NCBI GenBank assembly: GCA_013339765.2
Contig: CM023452.1
Coordinates: 159,472,977 to 159,536,976, forward strand
Reading direction: 5' to 3'
DNA from: Haemaphysalis longicornis
Taxonomy: Eukaryota; Arthropoda; Arachnida; Ixodida; Ixodidae
DNA: 64,000 bases
This document shows, piece by piece, positions 1 to 10,300 of the stretch. The translations under genes and the position numbers were made by a program. Positions within the stretch are counted from its first letter, which is position 1. The number at the start of each line of letters is the position of its first letter. Below the pieces are notes generated by a model that was not told where the DNA came from, ran no database searches, and worked only from the letters and a program-made list of their open reading frames with translations.

Positions 1-264
1 CCAGCAGTTACTCAAGCTTGGCCTGCCCGTAACTACACCCCGTTTGCGGACACCTGCCCCTTCTGTGTGACTCCTGTGCCAGAAGCAGACCATGAACACC
101 TCTTGTGGAGTTGTTCAGGTATTAGAAACCCCAGAATCCAACACCTCCGAGGCACAGGCCTCCATCCTGGGAGACCCCTCGATCTTAAGCGTTGGATATG
201 GGGACCCCAGTACCGGTCTCTACTGGGCTTTCTGCGTGCAACTGGTGCAATGTTGTACCTATAA
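1..264 (+). pseudogene. Non-LTR retrotransposon ORF2 C-terminal fragment with zinc finger
   Basis: An open frame enters from the left edge and stops near 264. It contains a CPFC pair followed by HEHLLWSC, a C-x2-C...H-x4-C zinc finger of the kind found near the C-terminus of ORF2 in several LINE clades after the RT/RNase H region. After it come residues (GFLRATGAMLYL) that look like the short helical tail of such proteins. Only the last 85 or so codons are in the window, so the clade cannot be settled; an I-like or similar RNase H-bearing element is my guess. No target-site duplication can be checked because the 5' part is missing. The frame is intact over the visible part. Confidence 0.5.
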
Positions 265-621
265 ACTCCTCTGTTATGCCGTAGGGCAATCTGTCGCATT
301 AAAAATAGAAAAAAAAACCATCACTAGGTATTTAGTTCGCTAATTGGATAACACAATATGTGCTGATTATGCTCTCTTCGTCTGGTTGGTTGCATTCTCA
401 AAAGAGGGAACGAGCCAAATTTCAAGACGGAGTCCTGCAAGCCAATTAGCAACCTTTGCCATTCCGACAACTGCGACACTGAATATGACCTTTGGCGTAA
501 GCAATTGAGAAACACGGACTTCGGCGGAAACCTGATCGATATTCTGGCATTCGCTGGATTTATCCCTCTATCACTCGCTCTCTGTACACGGCCATAATAT
601 TCCTCGTAACGGCGTGGTGTC
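265..621. other. Unassigned stretch after the LINE tail
   Basis: A short A-rich stretch at 300-316 could be the LINE poly-A-like tail. Beyond it I see no coding signal, tandem repeat or palindrome. The overlapping open frames here are random-looking. Confidence 0.4.
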
Positions 622-624
622 CCT

Positions 625-952
625 AAAGCGGGATTCACACGACGGAGAAACCCTCTGTTTCTGGCACGCGGGACCCGCTCACGTGACCGGTTTTCGGCTC
701 CGACCCTCGGTGGGGATCACCCGCCGATGCGCCGGGAAACAAAATGCCTCCGCATGTTTTCGCTCGATGGTGGTGGCCCTCGGCGGGGAATGGAACCTCT
801 TCCCCGGCGCTGTCGTCCGCTAGTCACTCCGCGTAGCTCCGCACGTGTGGATGCGCCGCCAAGCTGAATAATCCGGTCACGGGCTGCTGACGTAAGATAT
901 CCGTCCGCCTCCACGCGCCTCTTCCTCCCTCGTGTGAATCCCGATTATCGAG
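625..952. mobile_element. MITE-like element, copy 1 (terminal inverted repeats)
   Basis: The left end reads AGCGGGATTCACACGACG and the right end, read on the opposite strand, AATCGGGATTCACACGAG, so about 18 bp of terminal inverted repeat bracket about 325 bp of GC-rich non-coding DNA. A related copy lies in the same orientation at 29848-30360 and shares the sub-terminal segments around CTCACGTGACC and TCTCCGCATGTT. No transposase is encoded, so it is a non-autonomous DNA transposon. The TIR style and possible TAA/TTA flanks suggest PIF/Harbinger, but the flanking trinucleotides are not a clean duplication, so the superfamily is open. Confidence 0.55.
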
Positions 953-2149
953 CGTTCGGTTACGCGATTCGCAAATTGGCCTGAATTCGGAATTCACCAT
1001 TGGCCTGAATTCGGCAGGCCGCCACTGCATTGGAAAAATGCAAACAAGGAAGGGCAAGGAGTGTTCCCGCAGATAACTTGCAACGCGCGTGCCTCTAGAC
1101 GCATGGTGATTTAATCAGGTGACTGCGTGCAAGGGTGGGTTTTGCGAAGCAAACGAATCTTAGTTGTCCTGCTCGTCACATTATTTAACTTTACATGGTT
1201 TTTAGGTCGGCGCAAGACTGTGTCTTTGATCGTGGTTGTATAAAAGGTTGCCGTTATGTATTGAGGTAGTTTTGTTAATAAATATTTTGAAACGGGCTAC
1301 CCTTCAATGCAGAAAAGTGCTGTCTGTGCTGTTCCATATGATAACCCTTAAATGCTGTGAATGGATTTTTTATATTATTTTAACGCCCTCCCTCCCCGCC
1401 TTCCCGGCCCACCTCCAGCCGACTCTCATGCTCTGGCGATGGCGATGGATCACACCCCACCCGTGATTATTGTCGGAGTGTGATCCAGCGCCAGTGAGAA
1501 AAAGTGCGTTCGCATGAAGCACTCGAATTCAGATTTGGGTACATTCGATGAGATGTAGATTAAAAATTAAGATTCCATCGTTTCTGCACAACCTCAGTCG
1601 ACTTTGCCTGATTGCAGTTAAAATGCCTATCGCGCGGTTGCCAACTCGCTTCGCACACACTATTCCAGTGTATCCGTTCACATTGTAGTACGCATCCGAC
1701 CACGTTTGCGAATGACGCAACAAAGGCACCTCGTTAAGGAGGAAGTCGTAAGTCAGATCCCTCGAGTACAAAACTAAGGATGAAAAATTCAAAGTAGCAA
1801 GTGCAATCCATTGCTTTTCTGGCGGAACGATGCGTCTCACACGGTTATTATTAGGACCAATACGTACTACCTGGCAGTATCTTATCAGTTGTGCGAGAAT
1901 ACTATCAGAGTCTTGAGTTCATCCTACCCTCTATTGTATCACTATTGAAAGGTTGAATGAATTAAAGTTGAGTTCGTCGTCAGGCACACCACGGAATCTG
2001 TGCTCTTCTTTACAGGTACAATTCTTTAACGGAGTGTAACAGAAGGGGGTGGACAAAATCCATTCCTTCTAGAGAACGTCGTTGATGAGTTCTTGACACA
2101 GTCACCCAGTGTACTTTCTATGGGTGATTTCGTAGTGACATTCTCTTTA
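953..2149. other. Unassigned non-coding stretch
   Basis: AT-rich single-copy-looking sequence. A small local direct repeat (GGCCTGAATTCGG, near 980-1015) is the only structure I noticed. The minus-strand open frame at 1529-1840 has no recognisable domain and no splice context. Confidence 0.35.
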
Positions 2150-2500
2150 AGCAGACTGGCGAGCTGGCATCGTTGTGAGTTTGCGCACCTGGATAATAGG
2201 CGTGCGAACCTGAGTTCGAAAATCTAAGCGCCGGTTCTTTTGTTAAAGTTGTTTTTTTATTGTGGATGTGGTTTTATTTGAAATAGCGTACCTTGCTAAC
2301 ACGGATATTTATTTATGAAATCGCTGTGGATTATAAATGTGATTTTGGCTTGTTTTGTTATCTTAAGACAGTTTCAGCTATCGTTTTTCGGCGCCTTCGT
2401 GGGCTTTTTAAGGGAAGAGAACAGTACCGGCTGTTTACATGTCAGCAGTTTGTGCTGGCCGACCTAGATTCGGTAAGCACATGTGAACGTTAATTTCCTT
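2150..2500 (+). repeat. Unnamed tick repeat, copy 1
   Basis: This stretch includes GGCGTGCGAA near the start and GTGCTGGCCGACCTAGATTC at 2453-2472, followed by GGTAAGCACATGTGAACGTT. The same order of motifs recurs in inverted orientation at 3165-3500 and, further decayed, near 3780-3900. Between the conserved ends the copies are pyrimidine-rich and alignable only in patches. No terminal repeats or ORF common to the copies were found, so the class is unknown. Confidence 0.45.
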
Positions 2501-3164
2501 CCAATAAAATCAGTAAGAATCCTTTTCGTCTGCGCATATTGTTGTCGCTTTCAACCCAGTTGACCACATCACCAAAATACAGAGAGAAATAGATGCGGGT
2601 GCAGTAGTTCCCAAAGAATTCATGATACGAATAAAAAAGATTGTAGCTCAGCACGCCACCTTCAGGCACCACATTTTCTCGAAATAATTTCTTGGGTGGA
2701 ACATTTCGCTCTTCTTGTAAGTTGTCTTTCATCCGTATAGCATGATTTCCCACACTCGATACGCCACACATCAGGAATGGTACCTTGAGGACATTCCCTC
2801 TCAAAGGATGTCTGCAGATCGAATGAAGGCATAAAACAGCGCTGCTGGTGTACAACAGCATCTTTGACGAAAAATCTGGTAGCTACTAGGTAGTCTATTG
2901 GGGACCTACCAGAATGAAAACGTGCCTGTCGATTTCCAACGCTGCCATGGCACTACGAAATATCCGAGAAGATGATTAATCCTCTTATTACAGAATTCAC
3001 GTGAAAATGATAACTGACATTGGCCAAAGTCTTCTTGCAAGCATCGGCTCTTTCCCTTAGGTTTAAGTATGCTATTACAAAGCTTCTTTCCTGGGAGTTG
3101 TAAACTGCCCGGCACTTCATATCAACTTAAACGGAAGCGAACACAAAACTAAGGAAACATCCTA
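2501..3164. other. Spacer between inverted copies of the unnamed repeat
   Basis: Minus-strand open frames at 2490-2861 and 2906-3115 lie here. I recognise no domain in either, and neither has a convincing acceptor and donor pair. They may be remnants of a coding element lying between the two inverted repeat copies, but I cannot support that. Confidence 0.3.
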
Positions 3165-3500
3165 ATTCTAAAGAAATCAACGTACACATATCCTTACAGA
3201 ATCTAGCTCAGCCAGCACCAATTGCTTACATTTGTTCACACCTCGTACTGATCCCCCTCCTAAAATGGAGACGAAGGCGTAGAAAAACAAAAGCTCAAAC
3301 TGCCCAAGGAGAACAAGACAACCCAAAACAACATTTGTAATATTCAAGGTTCCCCAAATAGGATATTCGCGGTACCAAAATATGGTACTTTGAATAAAAG
3401 AACAACGATAATAACAACAAAAGGAACAATAACAAAATTCGGCATTTATTGATTTCGTATTAAGCTTCGCACGCCCAGTAGCCACGGACGCATCCTCTCA
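3165..3500 (-). repeat. Unnamed tick repeat, copy 2 (inverted)
   Basis: On the minus strand this reads GGGCGTGCGAAGCTTAATAC at its start and GTGCTGGCTGAGCTAGATTC at its end, followed by TGTAAGGATATGTGTACGTT. It matches copy 1 at 2150-2500 in order and spacing. A minus open frame (3177-3485) runs through it and ends LAELDSVRICVR, comparable to LADLDSVSTCER in copy 1, so the repeat may derive from a coding segment. Confidence 0.45.
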
Positions 3501-3779
3501 CCACGACGCCTGAGAGCAAGTTCGCGAAAAACAGTGTCACAAATGTCACAAGGGAACCGCTCCCTTACCGGACACGCTGTGTCACTCGGCTGGGCGCAGT
3601 CACAAGCATTATACGTGACTAGGCGCTTGTTCGCTATTCATATGCCATAGAGGAACGTGCGTGGCTTTGGGCGCGCTTAACAAAAGAAGCTATTAAAGCA
3701 GGTAAAGAGCACCCGTGGTGTAAAAACCAACCTAAGAGACAACAAAAAAAAACTAAAACAAGCAAAAAAACTCTAATTA

Positions 3780-3910
3780 GGAAAAAGAACAATCAAACAT
3801 ATATGGCTACCGCATCTAGCCTTGCTGATACCATTGACACCGACATTAAAATGACAAGACCAACCAACTTGCTAAAAGACGTTTTAAAACACTCCACAAG
3901 AATTGCCCAT
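3780..3910 (-). repeat. Unnamed tick repeat, copy 3 (partial, inverted)
   Basis: On the minus strand the segment reads GCAAGGCTAGATGCGGTAGC and then CATATATGTTTGATTG, matching the terminal segment of copies 1 and 2 with more substitutions. The encoded end SARLDAVAIYV parallels LAELDSVRICV in copy 2. Upstream similarity fades after about 100 bp. Confidence 0.35.
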
Positions 3911-5019
3911 AGCAGCATAAAAGAACCCGACGACAAAATTGTGCACAAAGACCTAATATAGACGGGGCTACAAAGGCAGACACCACCGCTGTAGCCAGGC
4001 CGTTCGTCGGCGGAAAGAAAACAGAGGAGGGTCTTTCGAAGGTAGAGACAGCGGAACCAAACCATCATATGTGCTGGCTCGGGGCTACACAACCGCGCGA
4101 CAGAAGCGCAGACTCCAAAACAATTCGGCATGTGAGCTTAGTGATTCCCATATATACCGATTTAAACTACTTAGCTTTGGAAGTTCGAGAATTGCGAGAA
4201 AGCTACGGGAATTTTCGTAATCGCTATTGATCAGATCCACTTGGTCCTTTCGCATTTTGTAAATCCTCATAAAACACATCCGCATTGGTATTCACCAATT
4301 TAAAAACGGAGTCCCCTTCATGACAATCAGTGCGCAGAAGGTTGCGTTTCTTTAGCTGCCAGATGCCTGTATTTGGTCTCTGCATTTTGTTTTCCTGCCC
4401 TGCAAACCAATCCTTAACGTATCTTTGCCGTATGCTCACTTAATTTCGTAGGGTCCGCGTTGCCGAGCAGGTGCTGTCAAAAAAGTTAATCAAGCCATGC
4501 GAATAAAGCGAGCAGTGGACGCGAAGAAGCGCCAAAACAGGCCTCAAACATCTGTCGCTAAAGCAAGAAGGACCATCGAGAAAAGCCTGCACAGCAACAA
4601 GGACCATTGTGTGTACATATTTGGTGTTGTGAATTGGAAGAAATTTTGTTTTGTAACTAAACATTTTGGAACCCTAAAGGTGAGGCCCTGTTGCATCGAA
4701 GCATGACAACATAGCACGTATGCATACAGCTCCCTCGCTTCAGTGCTTGATTCAGAAACTTCAAAAAGGAATGTAACAACCTGAATTTCATAGCTGTTTA
4801 TCTGGGTACAAGTTTTAGAATACCTCCTTTCACTCTTGGAAATTGAAAAGGTTGCTGCCTGCCGGCTCCCTATCATTGTTGCCAGTATTCGGTTTATGGC
4901 AATATACTTGCGGCAGAGTTCTATCAAGGGCGCTGTCAGAAAACTATTTAGGCCTAAGTTGCTCTTCGAAATGCCCTTTCATTTGAGATTGAGAGTTTAT
5001 CCACCACAATATTGGAATG
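3911..5019. other. Unassigned non-coding stretch
   Basis: Open frames on both strands (minus 4224-4439 and 4544-4927, plus 4497-4706) show no domain that I recognise and no coherent splice signals. Nothing else is seen. Confidence 0.3.
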
Positions 5020-5191
5020 TCTGCTGCCAGGGCCGTACCCAGAAATTTTTTTCGCCGGGGGTTATGACTTTTGGGAAGGGGGTAGTTTTGCTGAAAGCAA
5101 CAGTAAGTATTGTTTACGTGCTGCCTGGAAAAGATTTCGGGAGGGGTTTGAACCCCCAAACCTCCCCTCTGGGTACGGCCCTGTCTGCTGC
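5020..5191. mobile_element. hAT-type MITE with 8-bp target-site duplication
   Basis: The element itself is 5028-5183 (156 bp). Its ends are perfect 16-bp terminal inverted repeats, CAGGGCCGTACCCAGA and its reverse complement. It is flanked by identical 8-bp copies of TCTGCTGC at 5020-5027 and 5184-5191. An 8-bp duplication with CAGGG-type ends fits the hAT superfamily; P elements also make 8-bp duplications, so the assignment is likely but not certain. The interior is G-runs and C-runs and could fold into a hairpin. There is no coding capacity. The intact TSD and TIRs suggest a relatively young insertion. Confidence 0.85.
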
Positions 5192-5269
5192 ATTAAAAAA
5201 AAACAAGAGGCGCTGCAACTCCCGTGTTGCTATATATTTTTGTATATCGTTTTATCTCAAGGTAGTCAT

Positions 5270-5500
5270 CTGCCGCAGTGGAGCACTCACTACGGCGTTA
5301 TAATGCTTAACCCAATGACGACGGCTTGAGCTCGGCCGCGGTTGCTGCTATTGAAATGGAAACCAAAAGCGAAAATTCCCGTGTGCCGAGATTACGATGC
5401 GCGGTAAAGGTCACCATGTGGTCGAAATTATTCTTAAGCCCTCCACAAGAAAGGGCTTCATAGCCCAAGAGTAGCTTCAGCACGTCAAAGCGCCCCCTAA
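5270..5500 (+). repeat. tRNA-derived SINE, Ruka-like (diverged copy)
   Basis: It starts CTGCCGCAGTGGAGCACTC, has a degraded box B region near 5324-5345 (GGCTTGAGCTCGGCCGCGG), and then the tRNA-unrelated body GTGGTCGAAATTATTCTTAA followed by GCCCTCCAC. This is the order seen in the better-preserved copy at 31066. Family identification as the tick SINE Ruka is from memory of its consensus. This copy is older, with both promoter boxes mutated. It lies 80 bp from the hAT MITE. Confidence 0.65.
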
Positions 5501-6469
5501 AAAGAATTCTACGCCATTGAGATAATAATTTCAGACGCAGCATATAGTACCGTTGTGGTAAGGCAATAACTATGTTGAAAAGCTGGTGCATGGCTTCGAC
5601 CCATATTAAATTGAGCTAGGTTAGTTTTACCAGCTGTAAAACAAGGGTGTATATAGCAAGTGGTCTTTTTTGTTACCACGGCAGGGTCTGTGCCTTAAAA
5701 AAAGTATTCATAAATATTTTTGCTTTGGAGGGTACAAGTACTGGTAACACAGAATAGTTCTTAGCTCTATGACACGACGCTGGCAGTGATGCGTAGAACA
5801 AAATTGCGAAGTACACAAATTACGTTGCTCTTCGCCCGGAAAGGCCGTGCGCCCGGGAAGGCAGTGCAGAAATGGAAGAAGCTTTAAGGAGAGTTGCTGA
5901 TTCAGTGCGGTCTTCACAGAATATATAATCTCAATTATCTATAGAGCAAAATATCGTGATAATTACAGCATATCACGGGCCAGGAAAAGGAGAAAAACTC
6001 TGTTACTTACCTAACTTTGCCCGTGTATCCTAGTTTCGTGTCACCAGCAAGAGCTTATGATAAATATAGAACACGCCAATGGATTGCAGAAATTCTAAAC
6101 AAAAGTAGAGAATAATAGGGCTAAGAAGAAAAAATTGCGCGGCGATCTGTGGTTGTTTTTTTAAAGGTCAGTTATGCCATATGCCTTAGATTGTTCCAGA
6201 TGCGGCCCATTGGTGGCATTCTGGCACACCACACAGAAAGAATACAGCATCAAAACAAAAGAAACCATCCACACGTGAGCGAACACAAGTTGCGGCCTTT
6301 TTACAGCAGAGCTCAAATCCGACATGAAAATGGTACGTTTGCCGCATCAATAAAACATGAGCATGTGGCAGCCCAAGCGGACCACCCCTACACCACGGAA
6401 GCGAACAATCCCTGAGAATTTGGCATGTCCTGAAGCTGGTGCAGGAAAGGGTACCACAGCGTAGGACTG
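5501..6469. other. 3' flank of the minus-strand host gene
   Basis: This lies downstream of the TAG stop of the GH18-like gene and should contain its 3' UTR. I could not fix a polyadenylation signal: several AT-rich candidates exist on the minus strand but none is clearly placed. Nothing else is recognised. Confidence 0.3.
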
Positions 6470-6637
6470 CTATCCGCTCATCTTCTCGTACTCTGTCCTG
6501 TAGAGGTTGCGGAATTTCTTGACACGATCGAAGGGGCCTCCGGGAAGGCACTGTGCCGTGAAGTCTGTCAGGTGCACGTTCCACAAGAACCAGGTGAAGT
6601 TTGACCGGATGTTCTTTTCACTCATTATGCGTTTGGC
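6470..6637 (-). CDS. GH18-like secreted protein, terminal coding exon (exon 6 of those found)
   Basis: This exon encodes 55 residues and ends in TAG at 6470-6472. The acceptor is TTTTGCCCCAG just above 6637, and the phase is 0, matching the donor of the exon at 7796-7909. It contains NFTWFLWNVHLTDFTAQC and then PFDRVKKFRNLYRTEY. In GH18-like barrels a late hydrophobic strand of this type, followed by acidic or polar residues, a cysteine and a helix with basic residues, is the expected C-terminal end; that match is from memory of tick chitinase-like proteins. NFT is a possible N-glycosylation site, which fits a secreted protein. The exon edges and stop are seen directly; the family is inferred. 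Confidence 0.65.
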   Translation of the reverse strand, partial: AKRIMSEKNIRSNFTWFLWNVHLTDFTAQCLPGGPFDRVKKFRNLYRTEYEKMSG

Positions 6638-7703
6638 CTGGGGCAAAAGAAGGAAGCCATTTGAAGCGTAGATCGCAGAATAACCGAAAGATCTCAGGAA
6701 CTCCGAAGAGTGCAGTGTTTCAATTGCAAGTTTAGTAGCTACCGTCATGTGTGTTGAGCACACAATGGAAAAGCAAAGAAACACTATATCATGTTTGTTT
6801 GCAAGGTGCTGGCTAAAGCTATGTGCCCAAAAAAGCACGGTCATTGATAGATTTGTCCGTGTTTCGTTATTTGGCAAAATATGCACATTTTACTCCTGGA
6901 ACAGGGTCCCGTAGGAGTGTTGAAGGGTCTGGAGTCACACTAACTCCTCTGTGTTAATATTCAAAAGCCCCAGACTCCTTGGTCTCTGTTTCCTTAGAAA
7001 AAGGCTACGAAAGCAAAAATAAATCGGCTGGAGGGGTCAAAGCGAGTAATTGTGAGAGAACACCCATGAAAACATCCTAGGTAAACCGCTGTGTAATTGG
7101 CCATTTTCTTCCGATTCTGTTTGTCCAACTTCTCAGTGACATGTTGTTATGACTGTGTTTTTCCTTACCAAAATTTTATTCAAGAATTCAAGTGTATCTC
7201 GCACTTTAAGCACCACAAATTGTGTTCGATTGCTCTTTCCTAACACACCACTCGTAAGAGTCCGAGTTTTTATTTATTACATTATGTGAGGTTTTTGGAG
7301 TGCAAAAATGCTTGCAACTGGAATCAGTGAAGTTATGTTGCAGAAACGGTAGAAAAAGCGGAGTCAACATTTATAAAAAAAATTTCTACTCTCAAATGCA
7401 CTTGGTTTTCACCACCACGACGATATCACAGTGATCAATAATAAAATCATGGTGGCGGCAGCATTTCGGATATTTTGATCTTTCGAGTTTTCAGTTTGGT
7501 TATTTTCGAAAACGAAGCGCCTCACTCAAACCAGTTCTTTTGTTTTTACCAAACAGTTGCAGGAGTAATGATTCAAACGGTAGTAGCAAAGGAAAAAACA
7601 TAACCCACAAACAAAAAAATTCTTGACATTTTAAAATAGTCACACGACTTTGAGTTATAAATTCATGTTCGCAGAGGTTAGCTACAACTGAGAAAATAAG
7701 GGT
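6638..7703. other. Intron of the GH18-like gene
   Basis: AT-rich intronic DNA with no recognised element and no open frame of interest. Confidence 0.4.
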
Positions 7704-7757
7704 GATTTATGTTCATTGCTTTGATTTATGTTCATTGCATTGATTTATGTTCATTGA
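7704..7757. repeat. Short tandem repeat, 19-bp unit x 3
   Basis: Three head-to-tail copies of GATTTATGTTCATTG plus a 4-base linker lie 40 bp from the donor side of the exon at 7796-7909. The copies are nearly identical, differing mainly in the linker. Confidence 0.8.
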
Positions 7758-7795
7758 AAGAACTACAACAGAAGTGACCTTTCCAAGTTCAGTAC

Positions 7796-7909
7796 CTTTG
7801 TTTCCAGGAGCTCGAAAGTGTTCCAAGTTCTCAGTATGGTTGGAGGGCCCCGACTAATGTCAAAAATTGCATCTTCGATGGTCACAGTCGCTGTAGGTGG
7901 CTGGCACAC
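7796..7909 (-). CDS. GH18-like secreted protein, coding exon 5 of those found
   Basis: A 114-bp phase 0-0 exon of 38 codons. The acceptor on the minus strand is GACCTTTTTCAG and the donor is AAG|GTACTG. It encodes VCQPPTATVTIEDAIFDISR and then GPPTILRTWNTFELLETK. A cysteine just after the upstream exon end, then a T-rich strand and TFELLETK feeding into the next helix, fit the penultimate strand and helix of a GH18-like fold, where the segment before the last helix commonly reads as a T-[FW]-[DE] turn. The reading frame joins without adjustment to the exons on both sides. Domain identity is inferred; splice signals and frame are seen. Confidence 0.65.
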
Positions 7910-8319
7910 CTGAAAAAGGTCATACACAATATAAATTACAAATATTGCCTAGCGGCTTTAAAAACACGTCAATAATGAATGAACAATAAAAAATGATAAC
8001 GATTTCAAGAAAATACTTGGTTTTGGTCGGGATTGCCAATATCTTTGCATTGTGGGCAGTGGAATCAAGGAGCCGTGCGTTTACGGCTTCAAATTATTGC
8101 GCTGCATTGCTCGTTCAGATCAATTAAGACCTGCTACACGAAGCTAGGTGCACCAGCGCGCTGAGAATAATAGGAGGAAGGTGTTTCTTTGGCTACTTAA
8201 ACAGACAATTGCCTCTCCGACATCTCTTATGTCTGCCCTGTATTCAGACTTGCGGAATAAAACTTGTTTGTATAGCAATCCTTCTCTACATCAGCAGATC
8301 TGTAAACGCACTCAATCTT
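7910..8319. other. Intron sequence between exon 5 and the BEL/Pao element
   Basis: No feature recognised. The plus-strand open frames at 8148-8403 run into the LTR and are not genes. Confidence 0.35.
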
Positions 8320-8324
8320 GTCAG

Positions 8325-8522
8325 TGTTGGACCTCTGGGTCCTCCAGCTGCGGCGCGATGCTCAGGAAGGGGGGCGACACGTCGTGATACGATGAGGCTT
8401 TAATTTAAACTAGAAGAAGTGGAGCGAGCCGACGCAGCCACAAGAGCATGCGGCAGCTCGTGAAGAGCAGCATGAAATGATGATGATCAGTGTCGTCTGC
8501 TATCAGCGAGGAAGTCCCTACA
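8325..8522 (-). repeat. 3' LTR of the BEL/Pao element
   Basis: A 198-bp copy starting TGTTGGACC and ending CCCTACA on the plus strand. The terminal CCCTACA differs by one base from CCCAACA in the other LTR. Relative to the element's minus orientation this is the 3' LTR, because the polypurine tract adjoins it. Confidence 0.85.
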
Positions 8523-8534
8523 GTCTCCCCCGCC
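8523..8534 (-). other. Polypurine tract of the BEL/Pao element
   Basis: On the minus strand GGCGGGGGAGAC lies directly before the LTR start TG. A purine run in this position primes plus-strand DNA synthesis in LTR retrotransposons. Confidence 0.7.
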
Positions 8535-8800
8535 GACAGATGACGCTAGGTCCATGGCTTCCGAAGGGTGGAGTACGGCGGCACGCTGGACTGTAGTGCT
8601 GCTGGGCAAACGTAGAGAGCAAGTCCTGAGACTTCGTCCCGTCCATCAATCGACTCTTCTAATCGCGGCGTCAAGGTCCACAGTTTTCTATGACAGCGTT
8701 TTTCGCCGAGTAGAATGATTCTGTCCTTCCATAAGTGTCTTTTTCTTGGCTGGATTTCAGATTCCCGTGCATCAGTCGTCCGCCGTCAAGAGAGCGCTTC
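8535..8800 (-). pseudogene. BEL/Pao pol C-terminal remnant
   Basis: Read on the minus strand in two alternating frames, the segment 8530-8665 gives pieces such as WTGRSLRTCSLRLPSSTTVQ and RAAVLHPSEAMD. These match the conserved end of BEL/Pao polyproteins as I know it, where the integrase-linked tail runs [IV]DGRDG-x-[VR]R[TA]C-x-L[RK]LP and ends in a proline-rich block. Stop codons and at least one frameshift interrupt it. Upstream of about 8800 the similarity is lost, which marks the 3' edge of the large internal deletion. Confidence 0.6.
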
Positions 8801-9114
8801 CTCCGCCATCGGTGTTCCCACTGCCTAACCTGTCGCTTCATGCAATTTGTCCACAGTGTTTTGGAAGCCACAGTCGTTCCATCAAAGTAGGAGCAGGAAA
8901 TGTTTCTAAACCTAAACCAGGGAAAGTTGGTGCAAACGGAAAGCTTTTCTTGCAGGTGTCGGACCTTCAGGGAAGGTGTGCTTTTGCTGCATTTTATTTC
9001 TGTTTTTCTCCATGGACATCTTGCCGTCTTCACTTCTGTTTTGTTCAGTGTTTGCAGCGCAACAATTTTCTCTTGATGTCTCCCTTTGGGCTCGGCATTG
9101 CGTCTTCTGGTTCG

Positions 9115-10072
9115 CTATTTCTTTTTGCGTTTGTGTTTCATTGACTCAGCTCGTTTTGCAGACTTTCGCTCAAGAAGAGTTTCATTTCTCTTTGACTCCT
9201 CGATGGAGTATAGGATGTGCGGGAGCTTAAACGAAAGTGCATCGAAACGCGGGTTCCGAAGACTGCTTCGCACTTTTAGTGTTCCCGGGGGCGAGTAGAA
9301 GGATTTGCCCTGTGAAGTCATTCTATGCTCGAAGGTGGAAACGACCGCAGTGGCGTTGCTCGGTGGTTTGCAAATTTTCATGGAAGCTCCGCCGGAGATT
9401 TCATTCTTGTGCATCCTTATCGATTCGTTATTGGGCTCTGCTTCAATGGGGGGATCGTTCATACAGGTGGAGTCTTGCGGTAGTCGGGCTGTCATTGGGT
9501 GCCAGTTTACCACAGATTGAATCTGGTGGTTCAAAGTAGCCCGTAAAATTCCAAGACTCGAATTAGCTCCAAAGGGCACCCGCGTGATTTTTTGTGCGTC
9601 TAAGTCCTGCTGTGGATGTTCTGCTAGTGGGGATGTGTGCTTGCCTGTTGGTATTGAAAGAACGGTCGCCGGGCGTGGCGTCGAAGACCGGCATTCCTCC
9701 ATTTTGAAACGTAGACTAGCCGTCAAGGTGACAACCTTGTCGCGGTACTGTCCGGCGTCTAACGTCTCACTCTCTAGCAAGTCGTCTGGTGTCTCCTCGA
9801 AAACCGCGTCATCCGCGTTCTCAATCTGTGCATAAAATGCGCCGATTCGGTCGAGCAGTACACTTACTGCCGATGGTGTCACCTCTCGATGTCCTTTTAT
9901 ATGGCCTTCCGCTTCCGCTAGAAGGCAATCCAGTTGCGCCCGTAGTCTGAGGCGTCGTTGAAGTTGCCGCTCTATTCGGTCGCACGCAGATGGGAACCCT
10001 CGCCAAGATCGCAGGCGCCGCGTCGTTTCCTCTGCTTTCGCGGCTCCGTGCGTCGATGTGCTTGGCGTCGGC
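9115..10072 (-). CDS. BEL/Pao-like gag N-terminal protein
   Basis: An uninterrupted minus frame of about 319 codons runs from after a TAG near 10075 down to a stop at 9115. No ATG lies near the start; the first methionine-like starts are internal, so the true start may be non-AUG or lost. The N-terminal third is helical and charged (RIERQLQRRLRLRAQLDCLL, then VLLDRIGAFYAQIENADDAV, then AGQYRDKVVTLTASLRFKME), the usual look of a BEL/Pao gag N-terminal coiled segment with an acidic linker. The C-terminal half is low-complexity and lysine-rich (KHKRKKK), with no zinc knuckle. No protease follows. The open frame over 950 bp despite LTR divergence is notable. It might be expressed, or simply young enough not to have decayed. 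Confidence 0.65.
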
Positions 10073-10082
10073 TAGAAGTAAT

Positions 10083-10097
10083 GGGTTCTCGGCACCA
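10083..10097 (-). other. Primer-binding site of the BEL/Pao element
   Basis: On the minus strand TGGTGCCGAGAACCC begins two bases after the LTR end, the standard position and TGG start of a tRNA primer-binding site. I did not assign the tRNA. Confidence 0.7.
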
Positions 10098-10099
10098 TG

Positions 10100-10300
10100 T
10101 GTTGGACCTCTGGGTCCTCCAGCTGCGGCGCAATGCTGAGGAAGGGAAGCGACACGTCGTGATACGATGAGGCTTTAATGTAAACTAGAAGAAGAAGTGG
10201 AGCGAGCCGACGCAGCCAAAAGAGCATGCGGCAGCTCGTGAAGAGCAGCATGAAATAATGATGATTAGTGTCGTCTGCTAGCAGCGAGGAAGTCCCAACA
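10100..10300 (-). repeat. 5' LTR of the BEL/Pao element
   Basis: A 201-bp copy beginning TGTTGGACCTC and ending GTCCCAACA, with the inverted terminal hexanucleotide TGTTGG/CCAACA intact. It adjoins the PBS, so it is the 5' LTR in the element's minus orientation. Confidence 0.85.
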
